In this document: one piece after another, positions 57,210-64,000 of the stretch
How positions within the stretch are numbered: position 1 is the stretch's first letter
Layout: every line of letters begins with the position of its first letter
Assembly (NCBI RefSeq): GCF_014201585.1
Contig: NZ_JACHES010000010.1
Span: 1-64,000, forward strand
Reading direction: 5' to 3'
Origin: Anoxybacillus tengchongensis
GTDB lineage: Bacteria; Bacillota; Bacilli; Bacillales; Anoxybacillaceae
DNA length: 64,000 nucleotides
Notes under the pieces: model-generated
Told to the model about the DNA's origin: nothing
Databases searched by the model: none
Seen by the model: the letters and a program-made list of their open reading frames with translations, nothing else
Position numbers and translations under genes: made by a program

Positions 57210-57242
57210 TAAAAAAAGCGACGCCTTATAGGCAATCGCTCA
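57210..57242 (-). terminator. hem operon terminator
   Basis: AGCGA-GCC pairs with GGC-TCGCT around TTATA, with one mismatched base on each side; a run of T follows on the minus strand. It ends hemAXCDBL. Confidence 0.8.
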
Positions 57243-58521
57243 TTTTCGCAAACGCACGGCGCGCTGCTTCAATTGTTTTTTCGATGTCTTCATCGGTATG
57301 TGCAGTTGATAAAAACATGCCTTCAAACTGCGATGGTGGCAAGAAGATGCCTTCATTCGCCATTTCTTGATAATAACGAGCAAATAAGTCTAAATCGGAC
57401 GTTTTTGCTGTTTCGTAGTTTGTGACACGCTCATTTGTAAAGAAGATGCCGATCATTGAGCCAGCTTGATTAATTGTATGTGGAATGCCGTACGCTTTTG
57501 CCGCTTCGCTTAATCCTTCCGCTAACCGATTCACTTTTTTCTTGAACGTTTCATATGTTTCTGGCGTCAATTGTCGCAACGTTTCATAACCAGCTGTCAT
57601 CGCCATCGGATTCCCTGATAACGTACCCGCTTGATAAATCGGACCACTCGGCGCAATGTTCTCCATAATATCAGCCCGACCACCGTACGCCCCAACCGGT
57701 AAACCGCCACCGATCACTTTTCCAAGACACGTTAAATCTGGTGTAACTCCGTAATATCCTTGTCCGCTATAATAGTCGACACGGAACCCTGTCATCACTT
57801 CGTCAAAAATAAGAAGGGCACCGTATTCGTTCGTCACATCACGCAATCCTTGTAAGAAACCTGGTTCTGGCGGAACAACTCCCATGTTCCCCGCAACAGG
57901 CTCGACAATAACCGCCGCGATATCTTCTCCGAACTTTTCAAACGCATAACGCACGCTTTGTAAGTCGTTGTACGGTACAGTAATCGTATGTTGCGCAACC
58001 GTTTCCGGCACCCCTGGGCTATCTGGCAAACCGAGCGTCGCAACACCTGATCCTGCTTTAATTAAAAGCGAATCGCCATGGCCGTGATAACAGCCTTCAA
58101 ACTTTACAATTTTATTCCGTCCTGTATAGCCGCGCGCTAAGCGAAGAGCGCTCATCGTCGCTTCTGTTCCCGAGCTAACCATACGAATGATTTCAACAGA
58201 AGGCATACGCTCCATGACAAGTTTAGCAAGTTCATTCTCGATTAACGTTGGCGCGCCAAAACTTGTTCCTGTTTCTGCTACTCGTTTTAGCGCCTCAACG
58301 ACTTGATCATTTGCGTGACCTAAAATGAGCGGTCCCCACGATAAAACGTAATCAATGTATTCATTGCCGTCGATGTCGTAAATTTTCGAACCTTTTCCGC
58401 GCGCCATAAAAATTGGATCCATTTTCACCGCTTTAAACGCGCGCACCGGACTGTTTACACCGCCAGGCATAAGCTTTACGGCTTCGGCATATGCCGCTTT
58501 TGAACGTTCATAGCTACGCAT
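57226..58521 (-). CDS. hemL: Glutamate-1-semialdehyde 2,1-aminomutase
   Basis: A 431-residue PLP enzyme making 5-aminolevulinate. Visible: [41 protein letters not shown] and the PLP lysine in [21 protein letters not shown] 58521 overlaps the hemB stop as TAATG and has AAAGGAGG. Last gene of the haem operon. Confidence 0.97.
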   Translation of the reverse strand: MRSYERSKAAYAEAVKLMPGGVNSPVRAFKAVKMDPIFMARGKGSKIYDIDGNEYIDYVLSWGPLILGHANDQVVEALKRVAETGTSFGAPTLIENELAKLVMERMPSVEIIRMVSSGTEATMSALRLARGYTGRNKIVKFEGCYHGHGDSLLIKAGSGVATLGLPDSPGVPETVAQHTITVPYNDLQSVRYAFEKFGEDIAAVIVEPVAGNMGVVPPEPGFLQGLRDVTNEYGALLIFDEVMTGFRVDYYSGQGYYGVTPDLTCLGKVIGGGLPVGAYGGRADIMENIAPSGPIYQAGTLSGNPMAMTAGYETLRQLTPETYETFKKKVNRLAEGLSEAAKAYGIPHTINQAGSMIGIFFTNERVTNYETAKTSDLDLFARYYQEMANEGIFLPPSQFEGMFLSTAHTDEDIEKTIEAARRAFAKMSDCL

Positions 58522-59495
58522 TATTTTTCCTCCTTTAACCAACGAGCAACGTCTTTTGCAAAATACGTTAAAATTAAATCCGTTCCTGCTCGTTTCATGC
58601 TCGTTAACATTTCCAGTACAACTGCTTTTTCATCAATCCAGCCGTTTTGAGCGGCCGCTTTCACCATCGCATATTCCCCGCTTACGTTATAAGCGACAAT
58701 CGGCAAATGGAAATGGTTTTTCAAATCGCGAATAATATCTAAATACGCTAACGCTGGTTTCACCATTAAAAAGTCGGCACCTTGATCCACATCCGCTTGC
58801 GCTTCACGAAACGCTTCTAGGCGATTAGCTGGATCCATTTGATACGTTTTTCGATCGCCAAACTGCGGTGCGCTATGGGCTGCATCTCGAAACGGTCCGT
58901 AAAATGCTGAGGCGTATTTCACCGCATAAGACATGATCGGCACATATGTGAATCCTTCTTCATCTAACGCTTGGCGAATGGCTGCGACAAATCCGTCCAT
59001 CATATTAGACGGTGCGATAATGTCCGCTCCAGCTTTTGCTTGGCTTACTGCTGTTTTCGCTAATAATTCAAGCGTGTCGTCATTGACAATCGTTCCGTTC
59101 TCCACAACGCCACAATGGCCATGGCTCGTATAATGGCATAAACATGTATCCGCAATAACAACAAGTTCTGGAAATTCGTTCTTCATGGCACGAATGGCGC
59201 GTTGAACGATTCCGTGTTCACAATATGCTTGTGAAGCGATCTCGTTTTTTTCGTTTGGTACACCAAATACAATAATGGAACGTACACCTAATTGAACAGC
59301 TTCGCGCACGTCTTCAAGAGCATAGTCAAGCGACTGCTGATACACACCGGGCATCGACGGCACTTCATTTTTTATTTTTTCTCCTTCGACGACAAAAATC
59401 GGATAAATCAAATCTTCTATATGCAAATGTGTTTCACGTACCATCGCTCGTAAATTAGCCGTTTGACGCAAACGACGATGACGGGCAAATTGCAT
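58521..59495 (-). CDS. hemB: Delta-aminolevulinic acid dehydratase (porphobilinogen synthase)
   Basis: A 324-residue enzyme condensing two 5-aminolevulinate molecules. Visible: [17 protein letters not shown], the zinc cysteines in [28 protein letters not shown] and the Schiff-base lysine in [12 protein letters not shown]. It lies between hemD and hemL with near-zero gaps. AGAGGTGAG precedes the ATG. Confidence 0.97.
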   Translation of the reverse strand: MQFARHRRLRQTANLRAMVRETHLHIEDLIYPIFVVEGEKIKNEVPSMPGVYQQSLDYALEDVREAVQLGVRSIIVFGVPNEKNEIASQAYCEHGIVQRAIRAMKNEFPELVVIADTCLCHYTSHGHCGVVENGTIVNDDTLELLAKTAVSQAKAGADIIAPSNMMDGFVAAIRQALDEEGFTYVPIMSYAVKYASAFYGPFRDAAHSAPQFGDRKTYQMDPANRLEAFREAQADVDQGADFLMVKPALAYLDIIRDLKNHFHLPIVAYNVSGEYAMVKAAAQNGWIDEKAVVLEMLTSMKRAGTDLILTYFAKDVARWLKEEK

Positions 59496-59497
59496 AT

Positions 59498-60250
59498 TTA
59501 CTCACCTCTTATCTTCAAATATTGATTAATCTCTTCAACCATTGCATCAATTGTATATGTATGTGGACAAACGTGAACAGGAATGCCTAAATCAAGAGCT
59601 GTTTGTTTCGTGATTGGACCGATGCATGCGATCGTAACAAAAGACAAATTGATGTCTTCCCCTGCGATCGCGTGCGCAAAACTATGTACCGTCGATGAAC
59701 TTGTAAACGTAACGACATCAATCATTCGTTGTTGAAGGAGCGCAATGAGTTGTGGCTTCGCTTCTTCATTCATCGTCGTTTCGTAGACGATCCAATCTGT
59801 CACGTCTGCCATGTTACTTAATTGCTCTCGCAACGTATCGCGCGCTAAGTTCCCTTTCACAAGCAACACGCGCGTGTCGGTAGAAAGCAAAGGTTGTAAC
59901 GTTTCCGATAAGCTTTCGGCAACAAATTCGTTTGGAATCAGATCGACAACAACGTTTCGCTTTTGCAATGCTTTCGCTGTTTTTTCTCCTACCGCAGCCA
60001 CTTTCGGCCACGCTGGTGGCTGCGCGTCTTTCACCGCCTCAAAAAAATATTTGACACCGTTTTGACTTGTAAATACGATCCAATCGAACGTATGCCATTC
60101 ATGTAATAAGTTATGATCCGCTTGTTTCGCTCGTCCAATGCGAATCAACGGCAATTCAACTGGAATCGCACCGTATCGTTCCAACGTTTGCGACAACGCT
60201 TTTGCTTGCGCTTTCTCACGCGTCACGAGCACCCGTTTCCCCCTGAGCAT
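59498..60250 (-). CDS. hemD: Uroporphyrinogen-III synthase
   Basis: A 250-residue two-domain enzyme that closes and inverts hydroxymethylbilane. Visible: [29 protein letters not shown], and [13 protein letters not shown] followed by [14 protein letters not shown]. The family is weakly conserved, but position between hemC and hemB supports it. AAAGGAGATG precedes the ATG. Confidence 0.94.
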   Translation of the reverse strand: MLRGKRVLVTREKAQAKALSQTLERYGAIPVELPLIRIGRAKQADHNLLHEWHTFDWIVFTSQNGVKYFFEAVKDAQPPAWPKVAAVGEKTAKALQKRNVVVDLIPNEFVAESLSETLQPLLSTDTRVLLVKGNLARDTLREQLSNMADVTDWIVYETTMNEEAKPQLIALLQQRMIDVVTFTSSSTVHSFAHAIAGEDINLSFVTIACIGPITKQTALDLGIPVHVCPHTYTIDAMVEEINQYLKIRGE

Positions 60251-60253
60251 TTA

Positions 60254-61177
60254 CTACATCTCCTTTAACACACGTGCAATCAGTTGTTTTGCACCACGTT
60301 CAATTAAACGTTGTGCCGCTTCAACCCCCACTTGTTCTGGCTCTGTTCCACGCACAATTTCTTTTAACACGTCTGTTCCATCCGGCGTAGCAACGAGGGC
60401 TGTTAGTACCACTTCATCTCCATCAACATATGCATATCCAGCAACAGGTACTTGACAACCACCTTCAATGCGCTGTAAAAATGCCCGTTCGGCGCGCACA
60501 GCACGTTCCGTTTGTTCATTGGTTAACTTATTTAACCAATGCAATAATTCCTCATCACTTTCTCGACACTCAATCGCCAACGCCCCTTGTCCAACCGCTG
60601 GGACACATATGTCCGTTGGTAAATATTGAGTAACTACTTCTTTTGCCCAACCCATGCGATGTAACCCAGCAGCTGCTAATATAATAGCATCGTACGCATC
60701 TGTTTTTAACTTCGCTAAACGAGTATCAATATTGCCGCGAATCCATTGGATTTGTAAATCTGGACGAACGGCTAACAGCTGCGCGGAACGCCGTAAACTG
60801 CTCGTTCCAACAACCGCCCCGCTTGGCAGTTGCTCAAACGGAACATGACCTTTCGAAATGAGCACATCGCGATGATCTTCACGCTTTGGTACGCATCCGA
60901 TCATTAATCCGTCTGGTAAAACAGCAGGCATATCTTTCATACTATGAACTGCAAAATCAATTTCGCCATCTAGCATCGCCTGTTCAATTTCTTTTACAAA
61001 CAGTCCTTTGCCCCCTACTTTCGATAACGTCACATGTAAAATTTGATCGCCTTTTGTGACGATTTCTTTCACTTCAAATTCAAACGGGGCACCGAGTTGT
61101 TTCAGTTGTTCAATGACCCAGTTTGTTTGGGTTAGCGCTAACTTGCTTCGACGCGAACCAACAATAATTTTTCTCAT
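60254..61177 (-). CDS. hemC: Porphobilinogen deaminase (hydroxymethylbilane synthase)
   Basis: A 307-residue enzyme joining four porphobilinogens. Visible: [39 protein letters not shown], catalytic Asp context [11 protein letters not shown] and the dipyrromethane cysteine in [16 protein letters not shown] 61177 is eight bases after GGAGG; ATG 61195 is rejected. Confidence 0.97.
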   Translation of the reverse strand: MRKIIVGSRRSKLALTQTNWVIEQLKQLGAPFEFEVKEIVTKGDQILHVTLSKVGGKGLFVKEIEQAMLDGEIDFAVHSMKDMPAVLPDGLMIGCVPKREDHRDVLISKGHVPFEQLPSGAVVGTSSLRRSAQLLAVRPDLQIQWIRGNIDTRLAKLKTDAYDAIILAAAGLHRMGWAKEVVTQYLPTDICVPAVGQGALAIECRESDEELLHWLNKLTNEQTERAVRAERAFLQRIEGGCQVPVAGYAYVDGDEVVLTALVATPDGTDVLKEIVRGTEPEQVGVEAAQRLIERGAKQLIARVLKEM

Positions 61178-61198
61178 CTTTCTTTCCTCCAACAATCG

Positions 61199-62014
61199 CT
61201 AAAAATGAAATTGCGATAACGTACCAAACAAAAAGAAATTAATTAGTAAAATTAGAAAAGAGCCAATGTTCCAAAATGCCATTTCTTTTCCTTGCATCCC
61301 TTGAACAGCTCGCTTATATAAATAAAAACTGTATGTTGCAAATACAGTAAACGAACCGAGTACTTTCGCATCATATAAAACGAAATGATCTACTTTCATA
61401 TATGCCCAAACAATGCCTAAAATTAAACTTAATAATAGTACCGGAACACCGACGCCGTTTAACACATAGGAAAGATCGTCAAACTTAGCTAAATCGCCAA
61501 GCCGCCATAATCGTTTTCCCCACTTTTTTTTCTTCAATAACTCATATTGAAGTAAATATAGAAGGGAAAACATAAACGAAATCGAAAACGCTCCATACGA
61601 TAAAATGGCCATCGTAATATGAATAAACAACAGTTCAGACATCAATTGCTCTGCAATGCCAACAGTGTACGGTGTCGGTGCGAACGTATGCAATGAAAGA
61701 ATAAAAAACGCTAATACGTTTGTGAAAAAGACGAGAAAATCAACGCGCAGCCATCCGTTAATCGCAAGCGATAACGTAATAAGTAGCCACGCGTAAAACG
61801 ACAGCCCCTCCGCAAGCGTTAAAACAGGAAATCTTCCTGTCTCCACCATTCTCGCAAAAAAGAAAAATGTTTGCATCCCCCAAACAATAGAAAGCAACCC
61901 GAAAGCAATGCGATTTGCCTTCCGGTTGTGATGAAGAAAATCGATAAAATAAAACAAAACGGACGATGCATGTAAAAGAAGCGAGAGTTCGTACCATCTC
62001 GTCATGTCAAACAT
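61199..62014 (-). CDS. hemX: HemX, CcsA-like membrane protein
   Basis: A 271-residue protein with about eight membrane helices of the cytochrome c assembly/CcsA superfamily. HemX limits the amount of HemA in B. subtilis. It lies between hemA and hemC. The tryptophan-rich CcsA haem motif is only partly present (KKWGKRLWRLGDLAKF region is cytoplasmic loop). GGAAGAG precedes the ATG. Confidence 0.93.
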   Translation of the reverse strand: MFDMTRWYELSLLLHASSVLFYFIDFLHHNRKANRIAFGLLSIVWGMQTFFFFARMVETGRFPVLTLAEGLSFYAWLLITLSLAINGWLRVDFLVFFTNVLAFFILSLHTFAPTPYTVGIAEQLMSELLFIHITMAILSYGAFSISFMFSLLYLLQYELLKKKKWGKRLWRLGDLAKFDDLSYVLNGVGVPVLLLSLILGIVWAYMKVDHFVLYDAKVLGSFTVFATYSFYLYKRAVQGMQGKEMAFWNIGSFLILLINFFLFGTLSQFHF

Positions 62015-62026
62015 ATTAGCTCTTCC

Positions 62027-63361
62027 TTACGATTGAAAAGATGGTTCTGCCGCTCGCTCGTGAACACAGCTTATCTCTTTTTGTTGCTGCTTCACTTGCT
62101 GTTCAATGTTGAAAATTTTCATAAACAACTGAAGCGCTTCTTCTGCATTGTCCTCTGCAGCCAATTCTTTTGCGCGCAAAATTGGATCGCGCAACAATTG
62201 GTTGACGATACTTTTCGTATGCTTGTTTAATACTTTTTTATCTCGTTCTGATAAATGTGGCAACTTTCGTTCTAAACTTTTCATCGTCTCTTCTTGAATG
62301 AGCATCGCCTTTTCACGCAAAGCTGCGATAATTGGTACGACACCAAGCATATGCAGCCATTGTTGAAACTCGTCCATTTCCTCAGCAATCATGCGCTCAA
62401 TTTGCTCCGCTGCTTTTTTCCGTTCGGCTAAATTCGCTTCAACAATATCTTGTAAGTCGTCAATATCATATAAAAAGATGCTATCTAGTTCAGCAAGCGC
62501 AGGATCTAAATCGCGCGGCACTGCAATATCAATCATAAAAAACGGACGTCCTTTGCGCATTTTTTCAATGACTGCCATCGTTTCTTTTGTAATGACATAT
62601 TGTTTTGCACCCGTCGAACTAATTAAAATGTCCGCCTCTAATAATGCGCATTGCAATTGTGATAACGGTTTAGCATCTCCGTTAAATCGTTCGGCAAGCT
62701 GCTTTGCTTTTTCAAATGTGCGATTCACCACCGTGACGCGTTTGACGCCGCTTCCGTACAAGTTTTGCAGCGCCAATTCCCCCATTTTTCCAGCGCCTAA
62801 CACGAGCACGTGTTTATTTTTCAAATCGCCAAAAATTTTTTTCGCAAGTTCCACAGCTGCATAGCTGACAGATACCGCATTTGCACCGATTTCCGTTTCC
62901 GCATGCGCGCGTTTAGCAAGCGTAATCGCTTGTTTAAATAGCTGTTTAAACACCGTGCCTATTGTGTTTTCTTGTTGCGCTAAAAGAAAACTTGTGCGCA
63001 CTTGCCCAAGAATTTGTGTTTCACCTAAAATCATAGAATCAAGCCCGCAAGCGACGCGGAATAAATGTTCAATCGCTTCACGCTCTTCATAGATGCGCAA
63101 ATACGGAACGATTTGTTCTTTATCGAGCCCAAACCAATCCGCTAAAAATGTTTTTATATAATAACGCCCTGTGTTTAATTGATCGACAACCGCATAAATT
63201 TCCGTACGGTTACATGTCGATACGATGACGTTTTCTAACATGCTCTTTTGCTTTTGTAGCGCTTTCATCGCTTCAGCAAGTTCCGTTTGATTAAACGTCA
63301 ATTTCTCACGAATTTCGACAGGGGCTGTACGATAGTTCACGCTGACAACAACGACATACAT
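62027..63361 (-). CDS. hemA: Glutamyl-tRNA reductase
   Basis: A 444-residue NADPH enzyme reducing glutamyl-tRNA to glutamate-1-semialdehyde, the first committed step of C5 haem synthesis. Visible: [15 protein letters not shown], catalytic Cys in [37 protein letters not shown] motif [11 protein letters not shown] and a C-terminal dimerisation helix. ATG 63361 follows GGGGTGATGG. First gene of hemAXCDBL. Confidence 0.97.
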   Translation of the reverse strand: MYVVVVSVNYRTAPVEIREKLTFNQTELAEAMKALQKQKSMLENVIVSTCNRTEIYAVVDQLNTGRYYIKTFLADWFGLDKEQIVPYLRIYEEREAIEHLFRVACGLDSMILGETQILGQVRTSFLLAQQENTIGTVFKQLFKQAITLAKRAHAETEIGANAVSVSYAAVELAKKIFGDLKNKHVLVLGAGKMGELALQNLYGSGVKRVTVVNRTFEKAKQLAERFNGDAKPLSQLQCALLEADILISSTGAKQYVITKETMAVIEKMRKGRPFFMIDIAVPRDLDPALAELDSIFLYDIDDLQDIVEANLAERKKAAEQIERMIAEEMDEFQQWLHMLGVVPIIAALREKAMLIQEETMKSLERKLPHLSERDKKVLNKHTKSIVNQLLRDPILRAKELAAEDNAEEALQLFMKIFNIEQQVKQQQKEISCVHERAAEPSFQS

Positions 63362-63396
63362 TCCCATCACCCCGAAGTTTAAAGTCATCTCATTTC

Positions 63397-63451
63397 ATTA
63401 TAGCACGTCTATGTTGTTTTTTCCTTATAAAGTGTGAATACAATTTGACAA
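63397..63451 (-). promoter_or_regulatory. Candidate promoters of hemA
   Basis: On the minus strand TTGTCA (63446-63451), a 16-bp spacer and TATAAG (63424-63429) form one candidate. An extended -10 TGCTATAAT (63397-63405) closer to the gene forms a second. TTGACA on the plus strand (63445-63450) overlaps the first -35, but no plus-strand -10 is evident. Confidence 0.55.
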
Positions 63452-63537
63452 CTTTCGATCTTTCGTAAACGGCGCTCATTTAGTAAACTAGTGAACAGAT
63501 GCTGCTTCAAGTGTCGCACGGAATTGGGGGAATTTCA

Positions 63538-64000
63538 ATGAAAAAACGTGGTATTTTTTCCGGCATCATTTTAATTGGTTTTGGAACGTACTTTTTACTT
63601 GAACGCTTTTCACTTTTTCCATCTTTCCATACGTGGCCGACGTTGCTGTTCATCATCGGGGTCGCTTTTTTAGGTCAAGCGTATATCGGAAAAGATTATT
63701 CCGCCATTTTATCCGGTGTTGTGTTTACAGGGGTTGGCGTTCATTTTCATCTTTCTTCTCGTCTTTCATCGTGGCCAGATGATATAAGCATATTGACGTT
63801 AATTATAGCGCTTGGTTTATTTTTGCAATACGTAAAAACGAAACAAGCGTTACTTCCTACCATTTTACTTTTTGCTTTATCATTCATTTTTTTATTTTCT
63901 CATCCGTTACAACAAGCGGTAACATCCGTAACGTTTGATTCACTCATCCACATTTGGCCGTTGGCGTTCATTTTACTTGGATTGTACTTATTGTTCGTGA
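63538..64000 (+). CDS. Multi-span membrane protein, LiaF/DUF5668-like, cut by window end
   Basis: An open reading frame of at least 154 codons that runs off the window. It starts MKKRGIFSGIILIGFGTYF and has about six or more hydrophobic segments with the pattern ILIGFG, TWPTLLFIIGVAFL, IHIWPLAFILLGLYLL. This repeated W-P-hydrophobic pattern is typical of the LiaI/LiaF-like membrane domain (DUF5668). GGGGGAA precedes ATG 63538. It is divergent from hemA. Function unknown. Confidence 0.75.
   Translation, partial: MKKRGIFSGIILIGFGTYFLLERFSLFPSFHTWPTLLFIIGVAFLGQAYIGKDYSAILSGVVFTGVGVHFHLSSRLSSWPDDISILTLIIALGLFLQYVKTKQALLPTILLFALSFIFLFSHPLQQAVTSVTFDSLIHIWPLAFILLGLYLLFV

Noticed and set aside
62391-62864. 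157-codon plus-strand frame inside hemA
   Set aside because: Antisense to conserved hemA sequence, no ribosome binding site, no family.

Overview
The window is a chromosomal segment of an endospore-forming Bacillaceae bacterium. Gene order from secDF to hemA follows the Bacillus subtilis backbone: secDF-comN-spoVB, yajC-tgt-queA-ruvBA-bofC, safA/nad genes, pheAB-obg-spo0B, rpmA-prp-rplU, spoIVFBA, minDC-mreDCB-radC-maf-spoIIB, folC-valS, ysxE-spoVID and hemLBDCXA. Protein style and moderate base composition suggest a thermophilic relative such as Anoxybacillus or Geobacillus; this is inference from recall, not a database match. No rRNA, tRNA, insertion sequence, phage or CRISPR array was seen.

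Layout. 1-6.4 kb: a cation efflux gene, the SecDF translocase, comN, spoVB and small membrane proteins. 6.4-12.1 kb: yajC, queuosine genes (tgt, queA), Holliday junction genes (ruvAB), sporulation gene bofC and a YebC regulator. 12.2-20.1 kb: NAD synthesis (nadE; nadB-nadC-nadA; divergent nifS-niaR), interleaved with spore coat/cortex genes coxA and safA. 20-24.5 kb: pheA-pheB-obg-spo0B and the L27/Prp/L21 ribosomal group with a leader RNA. 24.5-32.4 kb: SpoIVFA/FB, division-site and rod-shape genes, radC, maf and spoIIB.

32.4-50.7 kb is the accessory highlight. In B. subtilis only the prepilin peptidase gene comC lies between spoIIB and folC. Here the same slot holds an 18 kb type IV pilus locus. 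It has pilB, pilT, pilC, pilM, pilN, pilO, a prepilin peptidase, two pilins, a divergent set of two minor prepilins plus a large PilX-like protein, three uncharacterised proteins (VanW-like, PRC-barrel, very acidic membrane protein), an ankyrin-repeat lipoprotein and an 1140-residue secreted DUF5057-like/BIG2 protein. The retraction ATPase PilT and the PilMNO set mark this as a dynamic pilus rather than the ComG competence pseudopilus. The large secreted protein and the PilX-like protein are candidates for a pilus-tip adhesin system.

50.7-64 kb: folC and valS behind a complete valine T-box leader, a small membrane protein encoded antisense to the 3' end of the ysxE transcript, spore coat genes ysxE and spoVID, the haem operon hemAXCDBL (all minus strand), and the start of a divergent membrane protein cut by the window edge. 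Many start codons here are GTG or TTG and were chosen by Shine-Dalgarno spacing. Tight 1-4 bp overlaps show translationally coupled operons.
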